A stretch of 64,000 bases of DNA from Whitmania pigra (lineage: Eukaryota; Annelida; Clitellata; Hirudinida; Haemopidae). The stretch lies in NCBI GenBank assembly GCA_021613335.1, contig JAJTWR010000021.1, positions 2,872,001 to 2,936,000 of the forward strand. Reading direction: 5' to 3'. Positions within the stretch are counted from its first letter, which is position 1; each line of letters opens with the position of its first letter. The translations under genes were made by a program, and so were the position numbers. Below the pieces are notes generated by a model. It made no database searches and was not told where the DNA came from. It was given only the letters and a program-made list of their open reading frames with translations. Of the stretch, positions 33,681-43,249 are shown piece by piece.

Positions 33681-34467
33681 ACGAGTGTGATAACTGCCCC
33701 TATTCTAGCCCCTTTTCAGGGGTATTTTGTAAAGTCGATTAAAAATCAACCGCTAGAGCTAAAAATGTGCGGATTGTTTTAAAAAATAGAGAAAGGATCA
33801 AAGTGCCAGGGACGAGCATTCAAAAAAAATTAAAAAATCGGGAACTATTTTTAATTAATGCTTGAAAACTTTGAAGATTTTCTTAGGGTAGATCCCTGTG
33901 TGCGCTAGTCAAGTCACTTACATATTTGAATTCTCCTGAAAAATATCTATCAGAATATGTATAACATGTATTTTTAATCCCCAGGGACGGGTCGAAAAAG
34001 CTTCCGATAAAATCAAAACAACTTGGGCGAAATTAGAAGATTTGTTGTATTTTTAACTGAGTTGGTTGATTTATAATCGCCTTTTTCGTGCTCCATTAGT
34101 CGCAAATCTTCTAATTTCGCCCAAGTTGTTTTGATTTTATAGGAAGCTTTTTCGACCCCGTCCCTGGGGATTAAAAATACATGTTATACATATTCTGATA
34201 GATATTTTTCAGGAGAATTCAAATATGTAAGTGACTTGACTAGCGCACACAGGGATCTACCCTAAAAAAATCTTCAAAGTTTTCAAGCATTAATTAAAAA
34301 TAGTTCCCGATTTTTTAATTTTTTTTGAATGCTCGTCCCTGGCACTTTGATCCTTTCTCTATTTTTTAAAACAATCCGCACATTTTTAGCTCTAGCGGTT
34401 GAGTTTTAATCGACTTTACAAAATACCCCTGAAAAAGGGCTAGAATAGGGGCAGTTATCACACTCGT
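33681..34467. repeat. near-perfect palindrome, 364 bp arms, 60 bp spacer
   Basis: Left arm 33681-34043 starts ACGAGTGTGATAACTGCCCC; right arm 34104-34467 is its reverse complement with only a handful of differences. The spacer holds TTATAATCGCC. In copy 1 of the host repeat the same place has about 66 unrelated bases. It looks like a foldback element or a fresh inverted duplication. No coding sequence. Confidence 0.9.
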
Positions 34468-35027
34468 ACTTGAACTTCGTGTTTACGTTTTTGAATGTGG
34501 TTAGCGCTGCCGTTATGCGACAGCGTCGGTTACACAGCTCTCACGGGATGTTGTGAGATGAAGTCTTTACTCAATAATGAATGGTGACATATTTGTATTA
34601 TTATTTATTAGTATATTATTATATTATGGATCCAGGCCGATCGATGAAATGATTTGCGGGTATTGAAATTGAGGGCCTTCAAATCCAGAAAAACCGCAAT
34701 CTTAGTTGATTGTCTCTTGGTAGTTGATGGCTGTAATGATAATTTGATATGCTAGGGTATTGGCTGATTTTGTAAACAGCTTGGATGAATGAGATTGCGA
34801 AAATTATTGCATAAACACCCTGCTAGCGATTTGTAAGCAGCCTGCTAGCCTTATTCAAATTTGCAATAATTTTATTTGAATAAGTCTACCTTTAAAGATT
34901 TCAAAATAAATACATACATATGGCAATTTGTATAACATAGCGACAACTTATTCTTTTGTTACACTTTATAAAAAAAAAACTCTATAGTTGCACTTTTACA
35001 CTCCGCAACAAGCGGTGCTTCGGTTTG

Positions 35028-35058
35028 AACATAAACACCCTGCTAGCCTTATGCAAGT
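35028..35058. repeat. third, partial end of the large TIR repeat
   Basis: ACATAAACACCCTGCTAGCC followed by TTATGCAAG matches the right end of the repeat at 34820-34858 with the part between the two CCTGCTAGC motifs deleted. Confidence 0.5.
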
Positions 35059-35111
35059 TTGCCGTCCTAATCATCTAGTTATGAAATGGACGTTAATAAA
35101 TAACCAACCAA
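35059..35111 (+). repeat. LINE tail-only insertion, 53 bp
   Basis: CCTTATGCAAGT at 35047-35058 and 35112-35123 is a 12 bp duplication. The insert is the LINE tail in plus sense: CCGTCC...TGGACG with TTAATAAATAACCAACCAA, the same variant as the 3' end of the LINE at 22840. It lies 20 bp upstream of the methyltransferase start. Confidence 0.85.
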
Positions 35112-35130
35112 CCTTATGCAAGTGATAGTT

Positions 35131-36555
35131 ATGGTTAAGTTACAACTGGCTGCTTTCGGTTGTATCCCGAATTTTGGGAGGCAACCAAGGAAATTAGTTA
35201 TGATATTTATTATTTTGTTATTCATTTTTACGTTCGTTACCTTTATTTTATTGGCGAACGCCGTAAAGGAGAATGACATTGGCCTCGCTATGGTTAAAGA
35301 AACTGACAGTTTTTCTTTGATTAGAAAAGCTTTGCATGGTAAGGATACGATTGCCTCAAATAAGCAAAAATATGTGGTGATGGAACAATTGGTTTTTCTT
35401 CTTGGATTTTTTACGTTTTAATTACTAGCATACAATTAATTTTTGTGATAAAATACTGAAAGAAAAATTTGCATAATTTTGGATTTTGTTTCTATTTGTA
35501 TAGCCAAGCAATCATTTAGAAAGAAAATTAAAGACAAGAGAGGCTAGCTGCAAATTAATAACCTTGTCTAGGGTTGTTCAAGAAAGTAATTTAATCTGAT
35601 AATTTTTAAAGATTCTCGACTTGGGAAACTTCATGGAGGTCCGGCCAAATGCCGACTGTACAACCCGGGTGAAGCTGTTCAAGTTAAAGTGACCGAATGT
35701 ATCACTCTGAAGATGGAACATAAAGCTTTTATTTGTATACACCCTTTCAATATTGACAAGCATATTTCATTTTCGATAGCAAAAGAGAGCTTATGGGAAA
35801 GAAAATCTATTGAAGTCTTTAAGCAGATTTTAACATCTGATAATGAGTTAGGAGTATTTGATATTGGAGCTAACATTGGGATTTACAGCATAACTGCTGC
35901 CTTAATGGGTCACAGAGTTGTGGCTGTTGAGCCTCATATATTAAATCTAGAAAAGCTTCACATGGGCATTCAACTCAACAATATTGAAAAAAATGTAAGT
36001 TCTTTATTTAAACTGATTACATTTATTACGTGGAACGTTTTGTTTCAGGTGATTGTTTTAGAGAATGCCATTTCAAGCAAGAGGGGATCTTATGAACTAT
36101 CTATACCAAGTGATAATCAAGGGGCTGCATGTTTGACATCTCAAGATGTTGATAGTTTTTGTAAATACCCAGAGCCTTGTCCTCCTTGGACATCAACAAT
36201 TGTTCTGAATGATCTTTTGGAAGTCACAAATTTTGAAAAAGCAATCATCAAAATTGATATTGAAGGCCATGAGCACAAGGCCATGAAGATAAGCAAAATG
36301 TTCTTTCGATATGTAAAGGTGACCCACATTTTAATGGAATGGCAAAATCTTAGGCGTTATTATGGCTCAAAACTTGATGAAACTGAGGACAAAAAGCTTG
36401 TCACTGATATGATTGAAATGCTCAAAAAAAGAGGCTTCTGCCCTGTGGATGTCTATAAGAATGCTTTAAGTCTGAATCACTGGTATGGGTGGCCTGATGA
36501 TATAATATGGGTTCATTCAAATTATTCCTTGGGTGGAGTTTTTGTATGTAAATAA
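35131..36555 (+). CDS. FkbM-family methyltransferase, type II membrane-anchored, 3 exons
   Basis: Exons 35131-35338 (donor GTAAGG, phase 1), 35612-35994 (donor GTAAGT, phase 0) and 36049-36555 (stop TAA) join to 365 residues; AATAAA lies at 36584. Residues 22-42 (LVMIFIILLFIFTFVTFILLA) after a basic stretch form a signal anchor, so the catalytic part should face the secretory lumen. Residues 151-162 (VFDIGANIGIYS) are SAM motif I, VVAVEPH at 172 is the acidic ribose site, and KIDIEGHEHKAM (265-276) is the FkbM signature. The family methylates hydroxyls on small molecules and glycans; the substrate here is unknown. The second intron is only 54 bp and has no stop in frame, so retention would add 18 residues. 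An in-frame ATG at 35116 lies inside a transposon target duplication; I prefer 35131. The acceptor at 35611 is weak in pyrimidines. Confidence 0.8.
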
Positions 36556-36637
36556 GTTTATTTTGTACATTAATTCATATTTGAATAAATTTTTCAAGTG
36601 TAAACATTTATTTTTGGAGCACTAACATCACTCAAAA

Positions 36638-36795
36638 TTGGAATTAACTAATGCTTTGTACTTTTGGATGAAAACAGAAGATGGTTCTGATATGGAAATT
36701 GTTTTTATATTTGAATTTCAAAAGTGCTGCCTGATCAAGAATCCGAATCAGCTGTATTGTGATGGAATTAATGTTGTGCTGAAAAGATTATCATA
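36638..36795 (+). pseudogene. possible PIF/Harbinger-like transposase scrap
   Basis: The frame holds KNPNQLYCDGINVVLKRLSY followed by PR, which fits the Harbinger-like pattern eglxxfLkRLxYPxR. Both sides are lost. A GTAAAA donor-like site follows, so a host exon cannot be excluded. Confidence 0.35.
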
Positions 36796-36799
36796 TCCT

Positions 36800-37640
36800 A
36801 GGTAAAAAAAAAAGTGTAGAGAGTCTAGGACCTACCTTAAATTAAGCACATGGGTCTAACATGAGTTGGAACTGCATTGGACCAGACCATGGCCCTCCAG
36901 GCCAGAATATATCCCATGTGAAAGAATCTCAAATTAATCAATTTAGACGTTTGTAGAACCAGTTATGGGTAGTATAAGAAATTGCAATCAATATTTTTAT
37001 TTTGGTTTGGGATCTTTAAAACTACATAATTTTGATTTGGATTCATATTTTGTCTAATGATTTCGATTTTGAACCATTCTAAAATGGATTTTACCCAGAA
37101 GTCAAAACCTTTGAAGTTGAATACACATGCAATGCCAGAAGGAAGTTCTCACAAAAACCAACCTCCATCTTGAAGGTCTGTAATAAAAACTTAATTTCTG
37201 GTGGTCGTTTTGGATAGGATAAGACATTGGCCATTGCTGACCGTTATTACAAGGAAGAACCAGAAGACGAGGTTCATCATCATCTGATAGACTGAAGAAT
37301 GTTTTGTCATAAATCCCAAAGTTGGAAACAAGTCTCCATAACTCAACAGTAAACAGTGCCAGATTGAATATATAAAACCAAAGATAATGGGAGCTGCTAC
37401 TTTTGGGTAATCAGCTACATCTTCACACTATCAGAATAAAACCACTCCCTTCTCAGAGATAAAGTCATCCAGCATCAACTGCCTCCATGTGTTTTTTATG
37501 ATTGGGATGGTCAGCCACTAACCTCACCCAGCAAAGTTGTTCAATGAATACTTTTTACAAGCAGGATCTTGGGGATCCTGTTTCTCAATCAATGTATTTA
37601 AAAGACATTATTCCCAAAGAAAAAAATTCAAATATCAAGA
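36800..37640. other. no gene seen
   Basis: Intergenic sequence with no supported reading frame. Confidence 0.4.
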
Positions 37641-38420
37641 ACTCTTAAACAATCCCACAGCTCGGGCTATGATCAGATCAATCCAACTCTTGCAAGAGTG
37701 TCAATACCTGCCCAGATCGTCGCTGCACTTATCAACTGCTCCGATATCTTCCCCGATGACTTAAAAATTGCTGAAGCTATCCCACTGCATAAATCAGACT
37801 CCAAGGGAAACATCGCAAACAGAGGCAAATGTTTTTCTTGGTTCAAAAGTTATTTAAAAAATCGGAGTCAGATGATTTCACATGCAAATCAAACATCGCA
37901 AGGTTCGATCTTGGGGCCACTTTTGTTTCTGATTTATATCAATGACTTGTACAACTCCTATGATCATCTTGAGTACTTACTATTCACAGACAACACAAAT
38001 ATTTTTTTGTCTGGAAATAATGTTACTGAACTCTACTCTATCATGAATACTGAGCTTGAAAAGTTGGCAGAATGGTTTAAGGCAAACCTCTTGTCTCTCA
38101 ACACTAAAACAGTATATATGTTTTTTCATAAAGCAAGGAAGAAATTTGTCATGGACGATTGTAAAATTTATATTAGTAATTCTTTTATATCTCGTGTTGA
38201 ATTGTGTAGATTTCTTGGAGTCATTGTAGACCAACATCTCTCATTCAATCAGCATATTCAGTACATAGCGGCAAAGATTTCTAAAAATGTTGGCATAATT
38301 TATTGCATGCGTTGTTACATAAGTACAAAAACAGTAATTACATTGTATTATTCATTTATCTATATTTAAATTATTGTAATTTAATTTGGGCTTGTAACTA
38401 AACTTGCTTAAAACCTTTAT
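37640..38420 (+). pseudogene. CR1/jockey-type LINE reverse transcriptase, dead
   Basis: One open frame (37698-38369) reads LKIAEAIPLHKSDSKGN, then jumps to CFSWFKSYLKNRSQM, so the RT fingers (the RPISxL region) are deleted. SQGSILGPLLFLIYINDLYN (palm motif) follows. The catalytic block is YLLFTDNTNIFLSGN, where the family has FADDTxxF: the second Asp is Asn. The thumb motif FLGVIVDQHLSF is present and LNYCNLIWAC follows in another frame. The core residue change and the deletion show it cannot work. Confidence 0.8.
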
Positions 38421-38714
38421 TTAATCTTCATAAAAATTCTTACTTGTTGCTCTTTGTTTGTCATATAATTTTTATGCTGATTTATAAATTTCTAAATTCA
38501 AACATACTTAAAATTCATCAAATAAATAATTTCCATCTGGCCATTCTCATGTATAAAGTAGATTACATGTTGCCTCGGTTTTTGTGCTTCTATAAAAAAA
38601 AAAGGTTAAAAAAAAATGAAAGCAAATCAAAAATGCTTTGGCAAAAGAAATACTAAGAACTGAGATGTCAATAACTTATAAACAACTCCAGCACTTCTAG
38701 TGACATACTGGATT

Positions 38715-39364
38715 ATTGGAAAGTAACTCCATGTTTTGTACTGCTTAAAATATTGATATAACTCAATGGTCCACAAACTAGAAAGCTTTAGAGTAAGTTT
38801 ATCAAGCAAGTATTCAGTTATTAGAACTGAAAAATCATGGTGAATTTTAAGATTTGAGTATCGATAACTTCAGAGTGCGTTAGGACTGTTTGTGCGCCTC
38901 TTTGTGTGTCTATAATGTTATCACGACTTCAAAAAAGTAGAAAAAGTTTATTGCTCGAACGTAACAATTTTTAATATGTTTTCAAATATTTTGAAGACTG
39001 CTGTATGGAAGCTAAATCAGTGTTTTTATTTTAGTTTTTAGATTGTTTTGTTGAAATTTGTTTGGAATGAGTTGTGACTTGACCAATGTTGATGTTTGAT
39101 AATGATATTTTTGGAGTTGTTAATGATGATGATGGTGGTGACTATAAAGATAGTGATATAGATAATGATGATTATGTCATATAATCATATAATAATTATT
39201 AAATTCAATTTAATTAAAACTCAATTCAATAAATTTGAATTATATTTCAGTTCGGAATTGTCGTACTTCATTTATATAGCACCATATGCATAGCATCAGA
39301 GCCTATTATAATGTTATAGTTTAGAAATAAATTAATATTTAAAAATATGGAGTTACTTTCCAAT
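38715..39364. repeat. inverted repeat, 18 bp arms, 650 bp apart
   Basis: ATTGGAAAGTAACTCCAT at 38715-38732 is inverted exactly at 39347-39364. No coding sequence lies between, but there is a GATGATGATGGTGGTGA run. Probably a short non-autonomous DNA transposon; no target duplication was identified. Confidence 0.55.
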
Positions 39365-39369
39365 CACCC

Positions 39370-40025
39370 ACTAGTCTGGGCAAATGATGCCCAAATCGTG
39401 ACCACAACAAATCTCTTGATGAAGTCATCATCCATGCAAAAGTCAGTAATTGCATGAAAATGGGTTGATTTATCCTGCAAGCTTTAATCTTAATTCAGCA
39501 ACAGAATGGGGGCTTAAAATTTGGAAAACATGCATGATCGTTTTGATGATGTACAAGTGTTGAATTGTTATTTGGAATTACGTTATAGAGTTGGATATGT
39601 GCCTTGATTTTCTGAAGGGGAGTGCTATAGAAATGCTTAAAAAATGCTCTTCTGACTCCTTATAATTGATGTTTAAATGAAGAATAATGCAGAGTAGAAT
39701 TTTAATAAAAATATCATCTAATGATAAAGAATTTAAGACACTTGGATTTTGTTTTGATGAATATGAACTATTTAGAAGTCAACCTCACTGCCGCTTCACT
39801 TGGTGCCACAACCAGGTCCTCCTCGTGGCAATTGAGGCGATAAAGGCCGCCTGCTCTAGCGCCAATGCTCAAGAATTTGTTCCCCAGTGTTATATATATA
39901 TATTGTCAACTACGCTATGTGGAGTGGCTAGTGAGCTCTACTGTTGTGTACAAGTTGTAAGTAGTAAACTGTAAGCGATGATTACTTATGCGGCAAGCTA
40001 TGATATCTTTATCTTTATCTTCTTT
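39370..40025. other. no gene seen
   Basis: No supported frame. A small (TA)n run near 39893. Confidence 0.35.
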
Positions 40026-40029
40026 ATAT

Positions 40030-41453
40030 ATATAATTGCCGCAATTCTTGAAGAGGCAATGGAAACAGAATTTCTCCCTTAGCCCTGATTTCAGCCAGAA
40101 TTAAATTGGTTAAAAATATTTTTCCTGTGCCTCCAGAAGCATCAATGAAATCAGGAATTGCGACAATGTTAATGGAAGGGGGAAGGACAGCCCATTCTGC
40201 ACTTAAATTGCCACTTGTCATCGGCAGACAAGAAAGTCCTGCCCGCAACATAAGAAAATCAAGCGATGGAGCGCAAGTCCTCAGAACATGTAATTTAATT
40301 GTTTGGGACGAATGCACCATGGCGCTCAAGTAGGTTATCGAAACCCTTGACATTACTCTCGGAGATTTGAGGAGAAATAACATCTTGATGGTGGAGATTT
40401 TTGTCAAACTCTACCCTTCATATCAAAGTCAACATAGGTCGATGAAATCCCTGCATGTTTAAAGCATTCATTTTTGTGGAGACATAAAAATTACTTTAAA
40501 GCAAAACATGAGAGCACATCTTGCAGATGATGGTGCTCAACATTTTTCAAGCAAACTATAGGATATTGGAGAGGGTAGATTAAATGTCAATTCTACAGGA
40601 AATATTCAACTCTCGTCAGATTATTGTAACCTGGTTTCTACAGTATCAGAATTAATTGATGCAGTTTATCCAATGTTTTCACAAACTATGGACATTCAAG
40701 CTAGTTGCAAGGGAGGGCCATTCTTGCTGCCAAAAATTTTCTTGAAATCAACAATAAAATGCTATCAATGTTACCAGGTCTAACCACTGAATAGAAGACG
40801 ATGACGATGACGATGATGATGATGATGATGACGTTGATGGTGGTGATAATGATGAGAAGTCAATCGATACCGTTGTAGATGCTGATGAGGTTTTTTTTTC
40901 ACACAAGAGTTCTTAAACTCACTGGACCTAGCTGGTTTGCCACCACACAATCTTTTAATAAAACTGGGATCTCCAATTATTCTACTACGTAACGTCGGCA
41001 CACCAAAACTTTGAAATGGTATTAGGCTTTGTGTTAAAAAAATGTTGGGCAATGCAATTGAAGCAATTACCTTAACAGGAAAAGGAGGAAGATTAACAGT
41101 TTTTATTCCACTGATACCCCTCATTCCCACGGATATTCCTTTTATCTTAAAAAGATTGCAATTTCCAGTAAGACTTGCACTCTCGATAACTATAAACAAG
41201 TCGCAGGGGCAATCTATTAAATAATGTGGAGTAGACTTGAGATCTCCGTGTTTTTCCCACGGACAACTTTATGTTGTAAGCTCAAGGTTGGGTTCACCCA
41301 ACAATTTATTTATTCTTGCTACATGGGTCAAACTAAAAGTGTTGTTTATAGCCAAGTATTGTGTTAATTCATATTAATAAAAATATTTTATACTGTACAT
41401 GAAGTTTATCCAATTGCAAATCTATTACCGGGCAAATCCGGGAAAACAGCTGG
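40030..41453 (+). mobile_element. rearranged Helitron remnant (Pif1-type helicase part)
   Basis: From 40147 on, plus frames read SGIATMLMEGGRTAHSALKL, then CNLIVWDECTMA (Walker B DEC), GKGGRLTVFIPLIPLIP, LQFPVRLALSITINKSQGQS, and GVDLRSPCFSHGQLYV-type sequence; this is the C-terminal half of a Helitron Rep-helicase. The Walker A block (FIDASGGTGKIFLTNLILAE) lies at about 40150-40040 on the minus strand, pointing away. The 3' end is typical: an ACCGGGCAAATCCGGG hairpin at 41427-41442 followed by CTGG at 41450-41453 and T. The Rep/HUH domain is absent. A (GATGAC)n run at 40801-40855 lies within. Confidence 0.8.
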
Positions 41454-41459
41454 TCAGTC

Positions 41460-41850
41460 TCTAAAACAGTCGCTTATAGAATATCTGAAGTTCCCACACT
41501 CGCACAAACCCCAAACTCGTCTGCTCCTCACACCAACAACTCTCCGAGCTCAGCCATGCTAAAACTACGCTGACAGTACTGTCCATATTAACGTCCATCG
41601 AATAACGAGATTATTTGGACGGAGCAGGACCACATGCTCGATTTCAAAGCGGATCCCGGCAATACCGAGTCAACGCGCCGGAGTAGCTAGGAACAACCGA
41701 GGCACCCTAGTTTACAAAAATAGCTTTACAATAGCTGCAAACTGCACTGTCTTTATTTATTCGATTAGAGTCCGATGCATAAATAAGATGGTTTGGACTT
41801 TAGTTAGTGTTAGAAATGTATAAGTATGAATAAGCAGACATGAGACAAGT
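41460..41850 (-). repeat. diverged SINE-like unit and a tail-only insertion
   Basis: At 41588-41705 (minus sense) a tRNA-like GC-rich head leads into CCGTCCAAATAATCTCGTTA and GGACGTTAATATGG, i.e. the family A tail hairpin. A bare tail (AGTCCAAACCATC...GGACTCTAATCGAAT, minus sense) stands at about 41751-41802. Neither has a clear target duplication. The remaining sequence to 42235 is AT-rich with nothing supported. Confidence 0.5.
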
Positions 41851-42235
41851 AATCAAGTCTCAAGTACAAGTACATCATTAATTTATTTATGCCCCATTGC
41901 CCAAACTGCATAAAGCGATAGTTCAACTTTATTTGTTCGATGTTGTTCCAATCTTATCAACAATAACCTCTCTATCTATACAAAACTTCCACTTTGCAGA
42001 TACATCTTTTCCTTTGCATAAATAATAGTTGAACTCAAACGAAATAACTTTTAAATTTGGCATTTTACTTAATCGGTGAAGGAATTTTCAGTACTCTAAA
42101 GCAAGAAACAAATATTTTTTTCGAAGTTGTTTTTTGTCTCCTATTGCCGCCGGAGATGAGAAGGAGTACCACATTTTGCTATTGCGTCTGACCTTTCTTC
42201 TGTGTTTGATTGATTATATTTAAATTTTTTGTGGA

Positions 42236-42610
42236 AGTGCCTAGTGATGAGGAGTCAACTGAGGACACAGAAAGTGAGTTTGGTAGATATATGATGAAGT
42301 TTCCTACAGCCATATGATGTGACAGATAATCCGTTACCGCAGATTCTGCAGAAGTAAGGAAATTCATAATTCCTCCTCTGAACGTTAATGCAGAGGATTA
42401 CCATAGTCTTGTAAATTGAAAAGATCTTCTGAGAACCCAGCCTATGTTGAAGTGTGTAAGGGATGATGAAATTGAAAATGCAATATAAATACTGCAAAAA
42501 ATGGACGTTAGATGCTTTCCCATGCCAATACCCAAAGTGCAGAAAAACATGAAATTTGTTAAAGAAGTGGCAACATCAGTGAAAATGTGATAAGAAGATA
42601 TATTAGAGCA
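42236..42610 (+). pseudogene. unassigned coding debris
   Basis: Plus frames broken by single stops read PSDEESTEDTESEFGRYMMK, KFIIPPLNVNAEDYHSLVN and PMPIPKVQKNMKFVKEVATS. It looks like a decayed protein from a mobile element, but I cannot name the family. Confidence 0.3.
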
Positions 42611-42893
42611 AAACTTCTATTTAGAAAGTATATTTCACATTTCGATTCAAAAATAGATTGTACAACTCAGCAAAACTGACTCGGCATGAATTATGCATTT
42701 TTGCATAACTATAATATTACAAAACATTTTCCTTATATATTTCAACATCGAATAATGACTGATTTTCGATGCCAAGGCGGCAAGTGAAGGCAAAAATATT
42801 TTTAACGAATTTTTTTTTATAATGTTATTTAGATACTAGATACTAGAGCAACATTATTTTGCTATCCAAAGTCAATCTAACAAAAAAATTGCT

Positions 42894-43091
42894 ATGACGA
42901 CCTACCCAAATGTATTTGAAGAGTCATCTTGTATTGTGTCTAATGACAACTTGCAAAACGTTTTCACGATGAAATCAAAAATTTCTACGCTCTTCAACTG
43001 TGGTGCTGGCCTTCTTGATGATGATGATGATGATGATGACGATCTAGATGATGGTGACCTTGATGCTAAACCAGCCTCTTGTATACTATAA
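42894..43091 (+). CDS. unrecognised frame with acidic tail
   Basis: 65 codons end in a run of nine Asp encoded by a GATGAT repeat, followed by LDDGDLDAKPASCIL and stop. Upstream is FTMKSKISTLFNCGAGLL. It could be a last exon of an unknown gene or part of the preceding debris. A hAT inserted just downstream (43097). Confidence 0.25.
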   Translation: MTTYPNVFEESSCIVSNDNLQNVFTMKSKISTLFNCGAGLLDDDDDDDDDLDDGDLDAKPASCIL

Positions 43092-43249
43092 AAAGTCAGA
43101 GATGGAAAGTTAATAACTAGTATTTACTAGTTACTTTTTAATAACTAGTATTTTAAAATAAAATGAAAAACATATTTTTTCAAATTTTCAATTTGGTACA
43201 TCACTTTATAAGCTTTGTTTTTTTTTTATTTCAACTTTTGCATACCACC

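Larger units (their letters stand above)
29741..34858. repeat. large TIR-bounded repeat, copy 2 (with nested insertions)
   Basis: TTGAATAAGGCTAGCAGG at 29741-29758 is inverted exactly at 34841-34858, with second GCTAGCAGG/CCTGCTAGC motifs inside. It aligns with 13260-17542 block by block, which dates insertions: a solo-LTR-like unit (30070-30360), a Merlin element (31355-32730), a hAT remnant (32968-33626) and a palindrome (33681-34467) are all absent from copy 1. No transposase recognised. Confidence 0.7.

Noticed and set aside
40780..41199. Minus-strand frame with a His-rich end
   Set aside because: The His run is the antisense of a GATGAT microsatellite, and the rest is antisense to the Helitron helicase.
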